Shown here one piece after another: positions 1 to 8,497 of a stretch of DNA of 39,153 nt. Positions within the stretch are counted from its first letter, which is position 1. Each line of letters opens with the position of its first letter. The notes under the pieces are model-generated. The model was not told the DNA's origin. It did not search any database and was given only the letters and a program-made list of their open reading frames with translations. Where the stretch lies: NCBI RefSeq assembly GCF_017491605.1, contig NZ_JAFGYY010000035.1, positions 1-39,153 of the forward strand, in the 5' to 3' direction. The DNA comes from Pseudomonas sp. 30_B (GTDB lineage: Bacteria; Pseudomonadota; Gammaproteobacteria; Pseudomonadales; Pseudomonadaceae). Made by a program: the position numbers and the translations under genes.

Positions 1-141
1 GTTGCTGATAATCAGTCGATCATCAGTCTTACATCACAAGCACCCACACGAATTGCTTGATTCGACTTGTTAAAGAGCGTTTGGCTGAGGCTTTCGTCTC
101 AACCGAGGCGCGCATTCTACAGCAGCGTCTCATTTCGTCAA
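1..141 (-). promoter_or_regulatory. rRNA operon leader with boxB-boxA-boxC antitermination signals
   Basis: Read on the minus strand, this is the leader of a ribosomal RNA operon whose 16S gene should begin just beyond position 1. A boxA (CGCTCTTTAACAA) lies at 67-79. It is preceded by a boxB-like hairpin with 7-bp arms at 83-89 and 98-104 (one G-U pair) and an 8-nt loop, and followed by a boxC-like CGTGTGGGTG at 41-50. The order boxB, boxA, boxC is that of known rrn antitermination (nut-like) sites bound by NusB/NusE. No 16S sequence is inside the window, so the operon itself is inferred. Confidence 0.85.
114..141 (-). promoter_or_regulatory. rRNA promoter, proximal copy
   Basis: On the minus strand there is a -35 TTGACG (136-141), a 16-nt spacer and a -10 TAGAAT (114-119), followed by a GC-rich discriminator starting GCGCGCC. 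The AT-rich stretch at 142-175 could act as an UP element. The 16-nt spacing and GC-rich discriminator are typical of stringently controlled rRNA promoters. Confidence 0.8.
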
Positions 142-219
142 GCGCTATTTTCGAAAATTTCTTTTCTACTCAACCGCTTGCGCTTCGGAGAAGGAAGCCT
201 TCTCATCAGCGGGAGGCGC

Positions 220-247
220 ATTCTACAGCGATCAAACTCACTGTCAA
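220..247 (-). promoter_or_regulatory. rRNA promoter, middle copy
   Basis: On the minus strand there is a consensus -35 TTGACA (242-247), a 16-nt spacer and a -10 TAGAAT (220-225), then a GCGCCTCCC discriminator. Just downstream, a perfect 7-bp hairpin (188-194 with 198-204, loop of 3) would sit at the 5' end of this transcript. Confidence 0.85.
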
Positions 248-399
248 GCACCTCGATGACCTTCTCTTCAGCTCGCTGCCGGAGCAGCCAATAAAGAGCG
301 GCAAGTGAATCACCTGCCTGGTCACCACTCTCAACTTCGACTCACTGTAAGTACTTGATTTTCAAGCTCTTTCAGCGCTCATTGCTGGGAGTGGTGCGC

Positions 400-442
400 A
401 TTATAGGGAGTTTAAATTGGCCGTCAACGACTAATTTAAACT
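400..442 (-). promoter_or_regulatory. rRNA promoter, distal copy, flanked by an inverted repeat
   Basis: On the minus strand there is a -35 TTGACG (422-427), a 16-nt spacer and a perfect -10 TATAAT (400-405), then a GCGCACC discriminator. Upstream of -35 is AT-rich. A perfect 10-bp inverted repeat, AGTTTAAATT at 409-418 and AATTTAAACT at 433-442, brackets the -35 hexamer. It could be an UP-like sequence or a protein site. This promoter starts only about 40 bp beyond the stop codon of the MFS gene, which is transcribed in the same direction from further right. Confidence 0.75.
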
Positions 443-465
443 TTCTGCAAAAACTGTCCGACCGA

Positions 466-1785
466 TCAATTTACCGCCACACCCTGCCCTGTCAGACGGC
501 GCTCCTGGCGCAGCAGATAGCCGCCCACCAGCAGGCCGACCACGCACAGCGCCACGACGTAGTAGGCCGGCCCCAGTGGGTCTTCCTTCATAAGGAGGGC
601 AACCACCATGGGTGTCAGGCCGCCGAAGATGGCGTAGGCCAGATTGTAGGAGAAGGACAGGCCGGTGAAGCGCACGACCGGGGGAAAGGCGTTCACCATG
701 ACATAGGGCACCGCGCCGATGACGCCGACACACAGGCCAGTCAATGCATACAGCGGGAACAACCAGTCCGGGTGTGCCTTGAGGCTGGTGTAGAAGGTCC
801 AGCAGACGACGCCCAGCAGCACGCTGCCGACTATAAAGGTGCGACCGGCGCCGAAACGATCCGCCAGGCGCCCGGCAAGGATGCAGCCGACACTAAGGAA
901 TACAATCGCCAGGCTGTTGGCCTTCAGGGCTGTGGCCGCATCGAAGCCGTAGACCGTCTGCAGCACCGACGGCGTCATCAGGATCACCACCACGATGGCG
1001 GCCGACAGCACCCAGGTCAGCAGCATGGACAGCACCACCGCCGGACGATGTTCGCGCACCACCACACCCAGTGGCACTTCCTCGGCCAGTTGCTTGCGCA
1101 GTTGCAGCTCGGCAAAAACCGGCGTTTCGTGCAACCAGCGGCGCAGGTAGACGGAGAACAGGCCGAAGATGCCGCCGAGCAGGAACGGAATCCGCCAGGC
1201 ATAGGCCCGCACTTCCTCGGCACTGAAGACACTGTTGATCAGTGTCGCCACCAGCGAACCGATGAGAATGCCCGCGGTCAGACCCGAGGTGAGCGTGCCG
1301 CAGGCATAGCCCACATGGCGGTGCGGAACGTGCTCGGCGACGAAGACCCAGGCGCCCGGCACTTCACCACCGATGGCAGCGCCCTGGATGATGCGTAGCA
1401 GCAACAGCGCCAGCGGCGCCCAGATGCCAATCTGCTCGTAGGTCGGCAGCAGGCCCATGATCAAGGTGGGAACGGCCATCAGGAAGATGCTCAGGGTGAA
1501 CATCTTCTTGCGCCCCAGCAGGTCGCCGAAGTGCGCCATGACCACCCCGCCCAGCGGACGGGCCAGGTAGCCGGCTGCGAACAGGCCAAAGGTCTGCAGT
1601 TGGCGCAGCCACTCGGGCATGTCGGCGGGGAAGAACAGCTTGCCGACCACGGTGGCGAAGAACACGAAGATGATGAAGTCGTAGAACTCCAGGGCGCCGC
1701 CCAGGGCAGACAGGGACAGGGTCTTGTAGTCGCTGCGGGTCAACGGACGTGACGCGGGCGCGGCAGGAGCGTTCACAGAAGGCAT
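466..1785 (-). CDS. MFS transporter, dicarboxylate/osmolyte:H+ symporter type (ProP/KgtP-like)
   Basis: Predicted inner-membrane proton symporter of 439 residues in the major facilitator superfamily, metabolite:H+ symporter group, which includes alpha-ketoglutarate permease and ProP. The N-terminal GALEFYDF segment (about residues 30-37) before TM1 and the loop 2-3 motif GDLLGRKKMF (about 87-96) are characteristic. A second copy of the loop motif (RLADRFGAGRT) lies in the C-terminal half, and about 12 hydrophobic segments can be traced. The start is set at MPSVNAPA, because the region upstream of it is not protein-like, although no strong Shine-Dalgarno is visible. A C4/C5-dicarboxylate substrate is likely from family resemblance only. 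The gene stands alone. Confidence 0.85.
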   Translation of the reverse strand: MPSVNAPAAPASRPLTRSDYKTLSLSALGGALEFYDFIIFVFFATVVGKLFFPADMPEWLRQLQTFGLFAAGYLARPLGGVVMAHFGDLLGRKKMFTLSIFLMAVPTLIMGLLPTYEQIGIWAPLALLLLRIIQGAAIGGEVPGAWVFVAEHVPHRHVGYACGTLTSGLTAGILIGSLVATLINSVFSAEEVRAYAWRIPFLLGGIFGLFSVYLRRWLHETPVFAELQLRKQLAEEVPLGVVVREHRPAVVLSMLLTWVLSAAIVVVILMTPSVLQTVYGFDAATALKANSLAIVFLSVGCILAGRLADRFGAGRTFIVGSVLLGVVCWTFYTSLKAHPDWLFPLYALTGLCVGVIGAVPYVMVNAFPPVVRFTGLSFSYNLAYAIFGGLTPMVVALLMKEDPLGPAYYVVALCVVGLLVGGYLLRQERRLTGQGVAVN

Positions 1786-1930
1786 TGTGATTATTCTCGA
1801 CAGGCAAGGCAGATGGCGGCGGCGTTGAGCCGCCGGTGCCGAACCATAGCAAATTGCGCCAGGACGACACAGGCATGCGCGGACGAGGCAAAGTCGAATC
1901 CCTACGGTCGTCGCAGCGGGCCTTGCTCTA

Positions 1931-1936
1931 TATAAT
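1931..1936 (+). promoter_or_regulatory. Candidate -10 element for the thioesterase gene
   Basis: A perfect TATAAT lies about 110 nt upstream of the thioesterase start, in a short AT-rich patch. No good -35 hexamer is found at the right distance, so the promoter is tentative. Confidence 0.4.
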
Positions 1937-2045
1937 GCAGACAGGCCGATCAAAAGCTGTCCCAAGGCCTTGCACCGGCAGGTGTCTTGGGAGAGTTTTT
2001 CCACAACCTCACCATGAGTACGCCGGGGGCAAGAGGCCCTGAACT

Positions 2046-2450
2046 ATGATCGAGCTCGAACAAGAAGACCCCATTCCGCAGGGTGACTTGGCCCTGCAGA
2101 TAACCGCCCTGCCGCGCGAGACCAACGGCTTCGGCGACATCTTCGGTGGTTGGCTGGTGGCGCAGATGGATCTCGCCGGTACCGCCATGGCCAGCCGCAT
2201 CGCTGGCGGCCGCGTCGCCACAGTGGCCATCGACCGCATGGCCTTCCTGGTTCCGGTCGCCGTTGGCGCCCAGCTCTCCTTCTATACGCAATCGCTGGAA
2301 GTCGGCCGCAGCTCGATCCGCATGCTGGTCGAAGTGTGGAGCGACGATCCGCTGTCCAGCGAATGGCGCAAGGTCACCGAGGCAGTCTTCGTGTTCGTCG
2401 CCATCGACGGCAGCGGCCGCACCCGTCCGGTTCCACCGCGCCGTGGCTGA
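2046..2450 (+). CDS. Acyl-CoA thioesterase, YciA/hotdog family
   Basis: A 134-residue single-hotdog-domain hydrolase that cleaves acyl-CoA thioesters to free acid and CoA in the cytoplasm. The family signature NGFGDIFGGWLVAQMDLAG (residues 27-45) contains the active-site Asn/Asp and the central helix. Length matches YciA-type enzymes (about 130-135). An AGAGG about 10 nt upstream supports this start. The gene diverges from the MFS gene, is convergent with betA, and is followed at once by an intrinsic terminator, so it is probably monocistronic. The exact acyl substrate cannot be read from the sequence. Confidence 0.88.
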   Translation: MIELEQEDPIPQGDLALQITALPRETNGFGDIFGGWLVAQMDLAGTAMASRIAGGRVATVAIDRMAFLVPVAVGAQLSFYTQSLEVGRSSIRMLVEVWSDDPLSSEWRKVTEAVFVFVAIDGSGRTRPVPPRRG

Positions 2451-2456
2451 AAACTG

Positions 2457-2482
2457 AAACGCCGGCTATCAAGCCGGCGTTT
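2457..2482. terminator. Bidirectional intrinsic terminator between thioesterase and betA
   Basis: A perfect 11-bp stem (AAACGCCGGCT / AGCCGGCGTTT) with a 4-nt loop ATCA. T-rich ends on both strands allow it to end the thioesterase transcript (+) and the betIBA transcript (-). Confidence 0.85.
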
Positions 2483-2510
2483 TCGTACGTGCCCTTCTCT
2501 CTTTTCAGGA

Positions 2511-4193
2511 TCAGCGCATCGGCTTGCCGCGTACCGGAGCGCCGTTGGCCTTGTAGTAGTCGGCGGTGCTACGGGGCAGCGGCTGACGGCCACGGACCTT
2601 ATCGGCGATCTTCTCGGCCATCATGATGGTGGTGGCGTTGAGGTTGCCGGTGATGATCAGCGGCATGATCGAGGCGTCGACCACGCGCAGCCCCTGCATG
2701 CCGTGCACACGACCTTCGCCATCGACCACCGCCATGTCGTCCTCGCCCATCTTGCAGGAGCAGGACGGGTGGAAGGCGGTTTCCGCGTGCTCGCGTACGA
2801 AGGCGTCCAGTTCGGCATCGCTCTGCTTGTCCAGACCCGGGCTGAGCTCGCGGCCACGGAAGGGATCGAGCGCCGGCTGGTTCATGATCTCGCGGGTGAG
2901 GCGGATACCATCGCGGAATTCCTGCCAGTCCTGCTCGCTGGACATGTAGTTGAACAGGATGCTCGGATGCTTGCGCGGGTCGCGGGAGACCGCGTTGATC
3001 CGCCCGCGGCTGGGAGAGCGCATGGAGCCGACGTGGGCCTGGAAGCCATGCTCCTTCACCGCGTTGCTGCCGTTGTAGTTAATCGCCACCGGCAGGAAGT
3101 GGTACTGGATGTTCGGCCATTCGAACTCCGGACGGGTGCGGATGAAGCCACCGGCCTCGAACTGGTTGCTCGCGCCCAGGCCGGTGCCGAGGAACATCCA
3201 TTCCGCGCCGATCTGCGGCTGGTTCCACCACTGCAGTGCCGGATACAGCGAGACCGGCTGCTTGCAGGCGTACTGCAGGTACATCTCAAGGTGATCCTGG
3301 AGGTTCTGGCCGACGCCAGGCAGGTCATGTACCACATCGATGCCCAGGTCGCGCAGCAGGCCCGCCGGGCCGACGCCCGAACGTTGCAGCAGCTGCGGCG
3401 AGGCGATGGCGCCGGAGCACACCAGCACTTCGCGGCGGGCACGAACTTCCTTCAGCGCATTGTCGTTGCCATGCAGGTAGGTCGCCCCGATGGCGCGCTT
3501 GCCGCTGAACAGGATGCGGTCGGTCAGCGCGTGGGTGACGATGGTCAGGTTCGGCCGCTCGCGGGCCTGGTCCAGGTAGCCGCGTGCGGTGCTGGAGCGA
3601 CGGCCCTGCGGGGTCACGGTGCGATCCATCGGACCGAAACCTTCCTGCTGGTAGCCGTTGAGGTCTTCGGTACGCGGGTAGCCCGCCTGCACGCCGGCCT
3701 CGACCATGGCATGGAACAGCGGGTTGTTGCCGGCCTTGGGCGTGGTGACGCTGACCGGGCCATTGCCACCGTGGTAGTCATTGGGGCCGATGTCGCGGGT
3801 CTCGGCCTTGCGGAAGTACGGCAGGCAGTCGAGGTAGGTCCAGTCTTCCAGGCCCTTGGCCTGAGCCCAACCGTCGAAGTCCATGGCGTTGCCGCGGATG
3901 TAGCACATGCCGTTGATCAGCGAGGAGCCACCCAGGCCCTTGCCGCGACCGCACTCCATGCGGCGGTTGTTCATGTGCGGCTCGGGATCGGTCACATAGG
4001 CCCAGTTGTAGCGACGACCCTGCAGCGGGTAGGCCAGCGCGGCCGGCATCTGGGTGCGGAAGTCGGCGCGGTAGTCCGGGCCGCCGGCTTCGAGCAGCAG
4101 GACGCTGACGTCGGCGTCTTCGGTCAGGCGGGTAGCCAGTACGTTACCGGCGGAACCGGCACCAATGATGATGTAGTCGAATTCCTGGGACAT
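2511..4193 (-). CDS. betA: Choline dehydrogenase
   Basis: FAD-dependent GMC oxidoreductase of 560 residues that oxidises choline to betaine aldehyde, feeding electrons to the respiratory chain at the membrane. The dinucleotide motif GAGSAG is at residues 11-16, the GMC signature GKGLGGSSLINGM at about 85-97, and the C-terminal FHPSCSCKMG segment supplies the active-site His (about 475), with GNLNATT supplying the partner Asn (about 517-519). Length agrees with BetA (about 560). The start MSQEFDY is chosen over an in-frame ATG 10 codons upstream because a GAGGAAGG sequence precedes it. Last gene of betI-betB-betA; 128 bp separate it from betB. Confidence 0.97.
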   Translation of the reverse strand: MSQEFDYIIIGAGSAGNVLATRLTEDADVSVLLLEAGGPDYRADFRTQMPAALAYPLQGRRYNWAYVTDPEPHMNNRRMECGRGKGLGGSSLINGMCYIRGNAMDFDGWAQAKGLEDWTYLDCLPYFRKAETRDIGPNDYHGGNGPVSVTTPKAGNNPLFHAMVEAGVQAGYPRTEDLNGYQQEGFGPMDRTVTPQGRRSSTARGYLDQARERPNLTIVTHALTDRILFSGKRAIGATYLHGNDNALKEVRARREVLVCSGAIASPQLLQRSGVGPAGLLRDLGIDVVHDLPGVGQNLQDHLEMYLQYACKQPVSLYPALQWWNQPQIGAEWMFLGTGLGASNQFEAGGFIRTRPEFEWPNIQYHFLPVAINYNGSNAVKEHGFQAHVGSMRSPSRGRINAVSRDPRKHPSILFNYMSSEQDWQEFRDGIRLTREIMNQPALDPFRGRELSPGLDKQSDAELDAFVREHAETAFHPSCSCKMGEDDMAVVDGEGRVHGMQGLRVVDASIMPLIITGNLNATTIMMAEKIADKVRGRQPLPRSTADYYKANGAPVRGKPMR

Positions 4194-4321
4194 GCAGGCC
4201 TTCCTCTTTTTCAGGCACGACACCGCCCGCGACGCGTGCGCGTCGGTGTCTGCGTATTCGGGATGGCCGGTGGTCAGGGAGTGGGGCCTGCGACCGGCCG
4301 TTCAGGGCTCGCTCGCGGCGG

Positions 4322-5794
4322 TCAGAACACCGAGGCGTAGTCGCCCAGCTCTACCTGCACGGATTTGATGCGAGTGTAGTGAGCCAGGGTGGTCAGACCG
4401 TTCTCGCGACCGACACCCGATTGCTTGTACCCGCCAACCGGCATCTCGGCCGGCGACTCGCCCCAGGTATTGATCCAGCAGATGCCGGCTTCCAGGCGGT
4501 GGATCGCACGGTGCGCGCGGGCCAGGTCCTGGGTGACGACGCCGGCGGCCAGGCCGTACTCGGTGTCGTTGGCGCGGCGAATGGCTTCGTCTCCGGTGTC
4601 GTAGACGAGGATGCTCATGACCGGCCCGAAGATCTCTTCGCGGACGATGGTCATGTCATCGGTGCAATCGGTGAACACGGTCGGCGCGACGTAGGCGCCC
4701 TTGGCGAACTCGCCCTGGGTGACACGCTCGCCACCGCACAGCAGGCGGGCCTTCTGCTCTTTGCCCGACTCGATGTAGGAGAGCACGCTCTCCATGTGAG
4801 CGAAGCTGGTCAGCGGGCCGAAGTTGGTGTTTTCGTCCTGCGGGCTGCCCAGGCGGATGCGCTTCACGCGCTCGACGACCTTCGCCTCGAAGCGTGCCTG
4901 CAGGCTGCGCGGGATGAACACGCGGGTGCCGTTGGTGCACACCTGGCCGGAGCTGAAGAAGTTGGCCATGACGGCGATGTCGGCGGCACGGTCGAGGTTG
5001 GCGTCTTCGAAGATGATCAGCGGCGATTTGCCACCCAGCTCCATGGTGACGTCCTTGAGCGAGGAACTCGAGGCGCTGGCCATGACCTTCTTGCCGGTGG
5101 AGGTGCCGCCGGTGAAGGAGATCTTCTCGATCAGCGGGTGCTCGGTCAGCCACTGGCCGACTTCGCGGCCGCTGCCGGTGAGGACGCTGAACACGCCATC
5201 GGGCAGGCCGGCCTCGGTGTAGATTTCGGCGAGCTTCAGCGCGGTCAGCGGGGTGACTTCGCTGGGCTTGAAGATCATCGCGTTGCCGGCGGCCAGGGCC
5301 GGGGCGGATTTCCACAGGGCGATCTGGATCGGGTAGTTCCAGGCGCCGATGCCGGCGACCACGCCCAGCGGCTCGCGGCGGGTGTAGACGAAGCTGGTCT
5401 CGCGCAGCGGGATCTGCTCGCCTTCGATGGCCGGCACCAGGCCAGCGTAGTACTCGAGCACGTCGGCGCCGGTAACGATGTCGACGTTGCGGGTCTCGGC
5501 CAGCGGCTTGCCGGTGTCGAGGGTTTCCAGTTCGGCCAGCTCGTCGTTGCGCTGACGGAGGATTTCCACGGCGCGGCGCAGGATGCGCGAACGCTGCATG
5601 GCGGTCATTGCCGCCCAGACTTTCTGCCCTTCCACCGCGGCCTGTACGGCGCGCTCGACGTCGTCCTTGGAGGCGCGCTGGACCTGGGCGAGAACTTCAC
5701 CATTGGCCGGATTGATGGTTTCGAAGGTGGCGCCGCTGGTGGCTTCCACGTAGCGACCGCCGATGTAGAGCTTCTGTTCTTCGAATCGAGCCAT
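4322..5794 (-). CDS. betB: Betaine aldehyde dehydrogenase
   Basis: NAD(P)-dependent aldehyde dehydrogenase of 490 residues converting betaine aldehyde to glycine betaine in the cytosol. The catalytic nucleophile Cys286 lies in SSGQVCTNGTR, the general base Glu252 in MELGGKSP, Asn153 in GAWNYP and the cofactor-binding Lys176 in FKPSE, all at the spacing of characterised BetB enzymes. Length is exactly that of the Pseudomonas enzyme. It sits 53 bp downstream of betI in the same operon, with the minus-strand sequence GAGAGGACGCC just before the start. No anomalies seen. Confidence 0.97.
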   Translation of the reverse strand: MARFEEQKLYIGGRYVEATSGATFETINPANGEVLAQVQRASKDDVERAVQAAVEGQKVWAAMTAMQRSRILRRAVEILRQRNDELAELETLDTGKPLAETRNVDIVTGADVLEYYAGLVPAIEGEQIPLRETSFVYTRREPLGVVAGIGAWNYPIQIALWKSAPALAAGNAMIFKPSEVTPLTALKLAEIYTEAGLPDGVFSVLTGSGREVGQWLTEHPLIEKISFTGGTSTGKKVMASASSSSLKDVTMELGGKSPLIIFEDANLDRAADIAVMANFFSSGQVCTNGTRVFIPRSLQARFEAKVVERVKRIRLGSPQDENTNFGPLTSFAHMESVLSYIESGKEQKARLLCGGERVTQGEFAKGAYVAPTVFTDCTDDMTIVREEIFGPVMSILVYDTGDEAIRRANDTEYGLAAGVVTQDLARAHRAIHRLEAGICWINTWGESPAEMPVGGYKQSGVGRENGLTTLAHYTRIKSVQVELGDYASVF

Positions 5795-5847
5795 GGTGTA
5801 GGCGTCCTCTCTTATTAGGTATCAGTGCGCAAGGCTGGCACAGGGGG

Positions 5848-6441
5848 CTATCCCGCCTGTTTCGCCAGTTGTTGGTCGAGGTAGTCGTATGCGATGGACA
5901 GTGCCTGCTCGGTGTCGAAGGCATCGCCCGAGAGCGCGCCGCGCAGCCACAACCCATCGATCAGCGCCGCCAGCCCACGGGCCGCCGCGCGCGCTTCGGC
6001 GATCGGCAGAATCCTGCTGAACTCGCAGCACAGGTTCGAATACAACCTGTGGTCGTTGACCCGCTGCAGGCGGCGCAACGACGGCTGGTGCATGCTGGTT
6101 GCCCAGAACGCTAGCCAGGTTTTCATCGCCGGCCCGTTGACCTGGCTCGCATCGAAGTTGCCTTCGATGATCGCGCGCAGGTGCGAGCGCGGCTCGTCAT
6201 CCCTCAGGGCCCGGCGGCGTTCACCGACGGCCTTGTTCAGCGCCAGCATCAGATGGCGCATGGTCGCTTCCAGGAGTCCGTTCTTGTCCTGGAAGTAGTG
6301 GCTGATGATGCCGTTGGAGACCCCCGCCAGACGGGCGATCAGGGCAATGCTGGCGTCACCCATGCCCACCTGGTCCACCGCCTCCAATGTGGCGTGAATC
6401 AACTGGGAACGGCGAATCGGCTGCATACCGACCTTGGGCAT
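5848..6441 (-). CDS. betI: TetR-family choline-responsive repressor BetI
   Basis: DNA-binding repressor of 197 residues. The N-terminal TetR helix-turn-helix spans about residues 31-52 (SIALIARLAGVSNGIISHYF), and the C-terminal domain matches the BetI ligand-binding type. Known BetI proteins repress the bet genes until choline is present. It is the first gene of betIBA and diverges from betT; the palindrome at 6512-6525 between them is the expected operator, so BetI probably controls both transcripts and itself. Start MPKVGMQPIRR matches the family start and has an AGGAGAG upstream. Confidence 0.96.
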   Translation of the reverse strand: MPKVGMQPIRRSQLIHATLEAVDQVGMGDASIALIARLAGVSNGIISHYFQDKNGLLEATMRHLMLALNKAVGERRRALRDDEPRSHLRAIIEGNFDASQVNGPAMKTWLAFWATSMHQPSLRRLQRVNDHRLYSNLCCEFSRILPIAEARAAARGLAALIDGLWLRGALSGDAFDTEQALSIAYDYLDQQLAKQAG

Positions 6442-6747
6442 TTCGTCTCTCCTCTTCGCCTGGACGTACCTGTGCCGTCCGGCGACTTGTTGGCCAGTCT
6501 ATTTTGTTTTTATTGAACGTTCAATCAACTAAGAATAAGCTGCGCTCCGTGAACCACTCCGAGCCTTGTGTGCAAGCGGGCCCGAGCCGTTCATCGCCGC
6601 ATCGTTTTCCAACCTTCAAGGATCGCAGAATCCCGGTGGGAAGTGTCGTGCGGCTGTGCTGTGTCTGTGGTTTGCGGCCCGTCGCCGTGCCTTAGTCGCA
6701 TCCGACGCCGGCCGCCATGCGTTCACTGTCATGGGGTCATCCTCCAA
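6442..6747. other. betI-betT divergent intergenic region
   Basis: About 306 bp separate the two starts. It holds the BetI-type palindrome at 6512-6525. The half nearer betT (about 6530-6747) shows no conserved hairpin or ORF I would defend. An open frame runs through it into betT from an ATG at 6568, but that extension is Arg/His-rich and does not resemble a BCCT N-terminus. Confidence 0.5.
6512..6525. promoter_or_regulatory. BetI operator
   Basis: A perfect 14-bp palindrome ATTGAACGTTCAAT in an AT-rich setting between betI and betT. It matches the TTGAACGTTCAA core reported for BetI operators in Pseudomonas and enterobacteria. On the minus strand it overlaps a possible -35 (TTGATT at 6523-6528), so bound BetI would block betI transcription. 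Confidence 0.88.
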
Positions 6748-8340
6748 ATGAGTACTGCTTCGCCAATAAAAACAAACGAGCAGGTACGTCTGAATCCGGT
6801 CGTGTTCTACGGTTCCACCGTACTGATCCTGGTTCTGACCGCCGCCCTTATTCTCTTTCCCGACAGCGCCGGTGCGGTCCTCAATCGCACGCAAGCGTGG
6901 CTTTCGCACAGTTTCGGCTGGTACTACATGCTGGCTATCGGCAGCTATCTGTTCTTCGTCCTCTGGGTCGCCTTCTCGCGCTACGGCCAGCTGAAGCTGG
7001 GCGCCGACCACGAGAAGCCGGACTTCAGCTATGGCGCCTGGGCCGGCATGCTGTTCTCCTCCGGCATCGGCATCTCGCTGCTGTACTTCGCCGCATCCGA
7101 GCCCATCGACCACCTCTACCATCCGCCGGAAGGCGTGGCCGGCACGCCGCAGGCGGCCCGCCAGGCGCTGCAGCTGACCTTCCTGCACTGGGGCGTGCAC
7201 GGCTGGGCGATCTACGCGCTGGTCGGCCTGGCCGTCGGCTACTTCGCCTATCGCCATCGCCAGCCGCTGGCCCTGCGTTCGGCGCTGCTGCCGATCCTCG
7301 GTGAGCGCTGGGTGAAAGGCAGCGCCGGCAACGCGGTGGACTGCTTCGGCATCTTCGTCACCCTGCTTGGGCTGGTGACCAACCTGGGCATCGGTGCGCT
7401 GCAGGTGTCCTCGGGCATCGAGTACCTGACCGGCATGGAGCACTCCAAGACCACCCTGCTGATCGTCCTGCTGGTGATGAGCCTGGTGGCCACGCTGGCC
7501 GCGGTCTCGGGCATCGAGAAAGGCATCCGCCGGCTGTCCAACCTGAACATCGTGCTGTTCAGCTCGCTGCTGGTGTTCGTGCTGGTCTGCGGCTCTACCC
7601 TGGAGCTGCTCAACGGTTTCGTGCAGAACCTGGGCGACTATCTCAACGGCCTGATCCTCAAGACCTTCGACCTCTACGTCTACACCGGCGGCGGCGCCGG
7701 CAAGAACGAAGAGTGGCTGGGCCTGTGGACCCTGTTCTACTGGGCCTGGTGGATCTCCTGGGCGCCCTTCGTCGGCATGTTCATCGCCCGTATTTCCCGT
7801 GGCCGCACCGTGCGCGAACTGGTCATGGGCGTGCTGCTGATCCCGCTGGGCTTCACCCTCGCCTGGCTGTCGGTGTTCGGCAACAGCGCGGTGGACCTGG
7901 TGATGAACCACGGCGCCGCCGACCTGGGCAAGGCCGCACTGGAGCAGCCGTCGATGTCGATCTACCTGCTGCTGGAGCACTACCCCTTCGCCAAGATCGT
8001 GATCGGCATGTCGATCTTCGTCGGCTTCGTGCTGTTCCTCACCCCGGCTGACTCCGGCTCGGTGATGCTGGCCAACCTGTCGCGCCAGGGCGGCGATCTC
8101 GACGAGGACGCCCCGCACTGGCTGCGCATCCTCTGGTCCGCGGTGATCACCCTGGTGACCATCGGCCTGCTGTTCGCCGGCAACTTCACCGCCATGCAGA
8201 CCGTCGTGGTGCTGGCCGGCCTGCCGTTCTCGGCGGTGCTGATCCTGTTCATGTTCGGCCTCTACAAGGCCATGAAGGCGGATTACGAGGCCCTGCACGG
8301 CCAGGCCGCGTCGCCCGCCTCCCTGGCTCCCGCAGCCTGA
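6748..8340 (+). CDS. betT: BCCT-family choline transporter BetT
   Basis: Secondary transporter of 530 residues importing choline with a coupling ion across the inner membrane. Twelve hydrophobic segments are visible; GIGISLLYFAASEP is the glycine-rich TM3-type region and the Trp-rich signature WAWWISWAPFVGMFIARISRG lies at about residues 331-351. The start at MSTASPIKT gives a conventional N-terminus; the region upstream is low-quality sequence. The protein ends soon after the last TM segment, so it lacks the long cytoplasmic C-terminal domain of osmoregulated BetT proteins. This suggests a catabolic rather than osmotic role (inference). It diverges from betI and ends in a strong terminator. 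Confidence 0.92.
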   Translation: MSTASPIKTNEQVRLNPVVFYGSTVLILVLTAALILFPDSAGAVLNRTQAWLSHSFGWYYMLAIGSYLFFVLWVAFSRYGQLKLGADHEKPDFSYGAWAGMLFSSGIGISLLYFAASEPIDHLYHPPEGVAGTPQAARQALQLTFLHWGVHGWAIYALVGLAVGYFAYRHRQPLALRSALLPILGERWVKGSAGNAVDCFGIFVTLLGLVTNLGIGALQVSSGIEYLTGMEHSKTTLLIVLLVMSLVATLAAVSGIEKGIRRLSNLNIVLFSSLLVFVLVCGSTLELLNGFVQNLGDYLNGLILKTFDLYVYTGGGAGKNEEWLGLWTLFYWAWWISWAPFVGMFIARISRGRTVRELVMGVLLIPLGFTLAWLSVFGNSAVDLVMNHGAADLGKAALEQPSMSIYLLLEHYPFAKIVIGMSIFVGFVLFLTPADSGSVMLANLSRQGGDLDEDAPHWLRILWSAVITLVTIGLLFAGNFTAMQTVVVLAGLPFSAVLILFMFGLYKAMKADYEALHGQAASPASLAPAA

Positions 8341-8392
8341 TCTCCCCGGCGGCGTCGCCCGACGCCGCCCGCCTGCTGAGGCAGGCCCTTTC

Positions 8393-8422
8393 GCCCGGCC
8401 CCGCGCCGGGCTTTTCTTTTTC
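8393..8422 (+). terminator. Intrinsic terminator of betT
   Basis: A GC-rich 7-bp stem (GCCCGGC at 8393-8399, GCCGGGC at 8405-8411), a 5-nt loop, then TTTTCTTTTTCC. A further perfect hairpin lies just upstream (8348-8369). Confidence 0.85.
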
Positions 8423-8497
8423 CGCTGGTTGATCTGGGCCGCTCACGCGCGCCGGCGAACGACTATGGTGTCTGCGATACCTATCGTGGAGACAGTC

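Noticed and set aside
355..1398. A 347-codon plus-strand open frame opposite the MFS gene
   Set aside because: It is the antisense of a clear transporter, rich in His/Gln/Arg with no domain; typical shadow frame in GC-rich DNA. The long antisense frames opposite betA, betB, betT and dgcA were dropped for the same reason.
6568..6747. A 60-codon N-terminal extension of betT
   Set aside because: In frame but Arg/His-rich, not hydrophobic, and partly overlapping the control region; BCCT proteins start near the chosen ATG.
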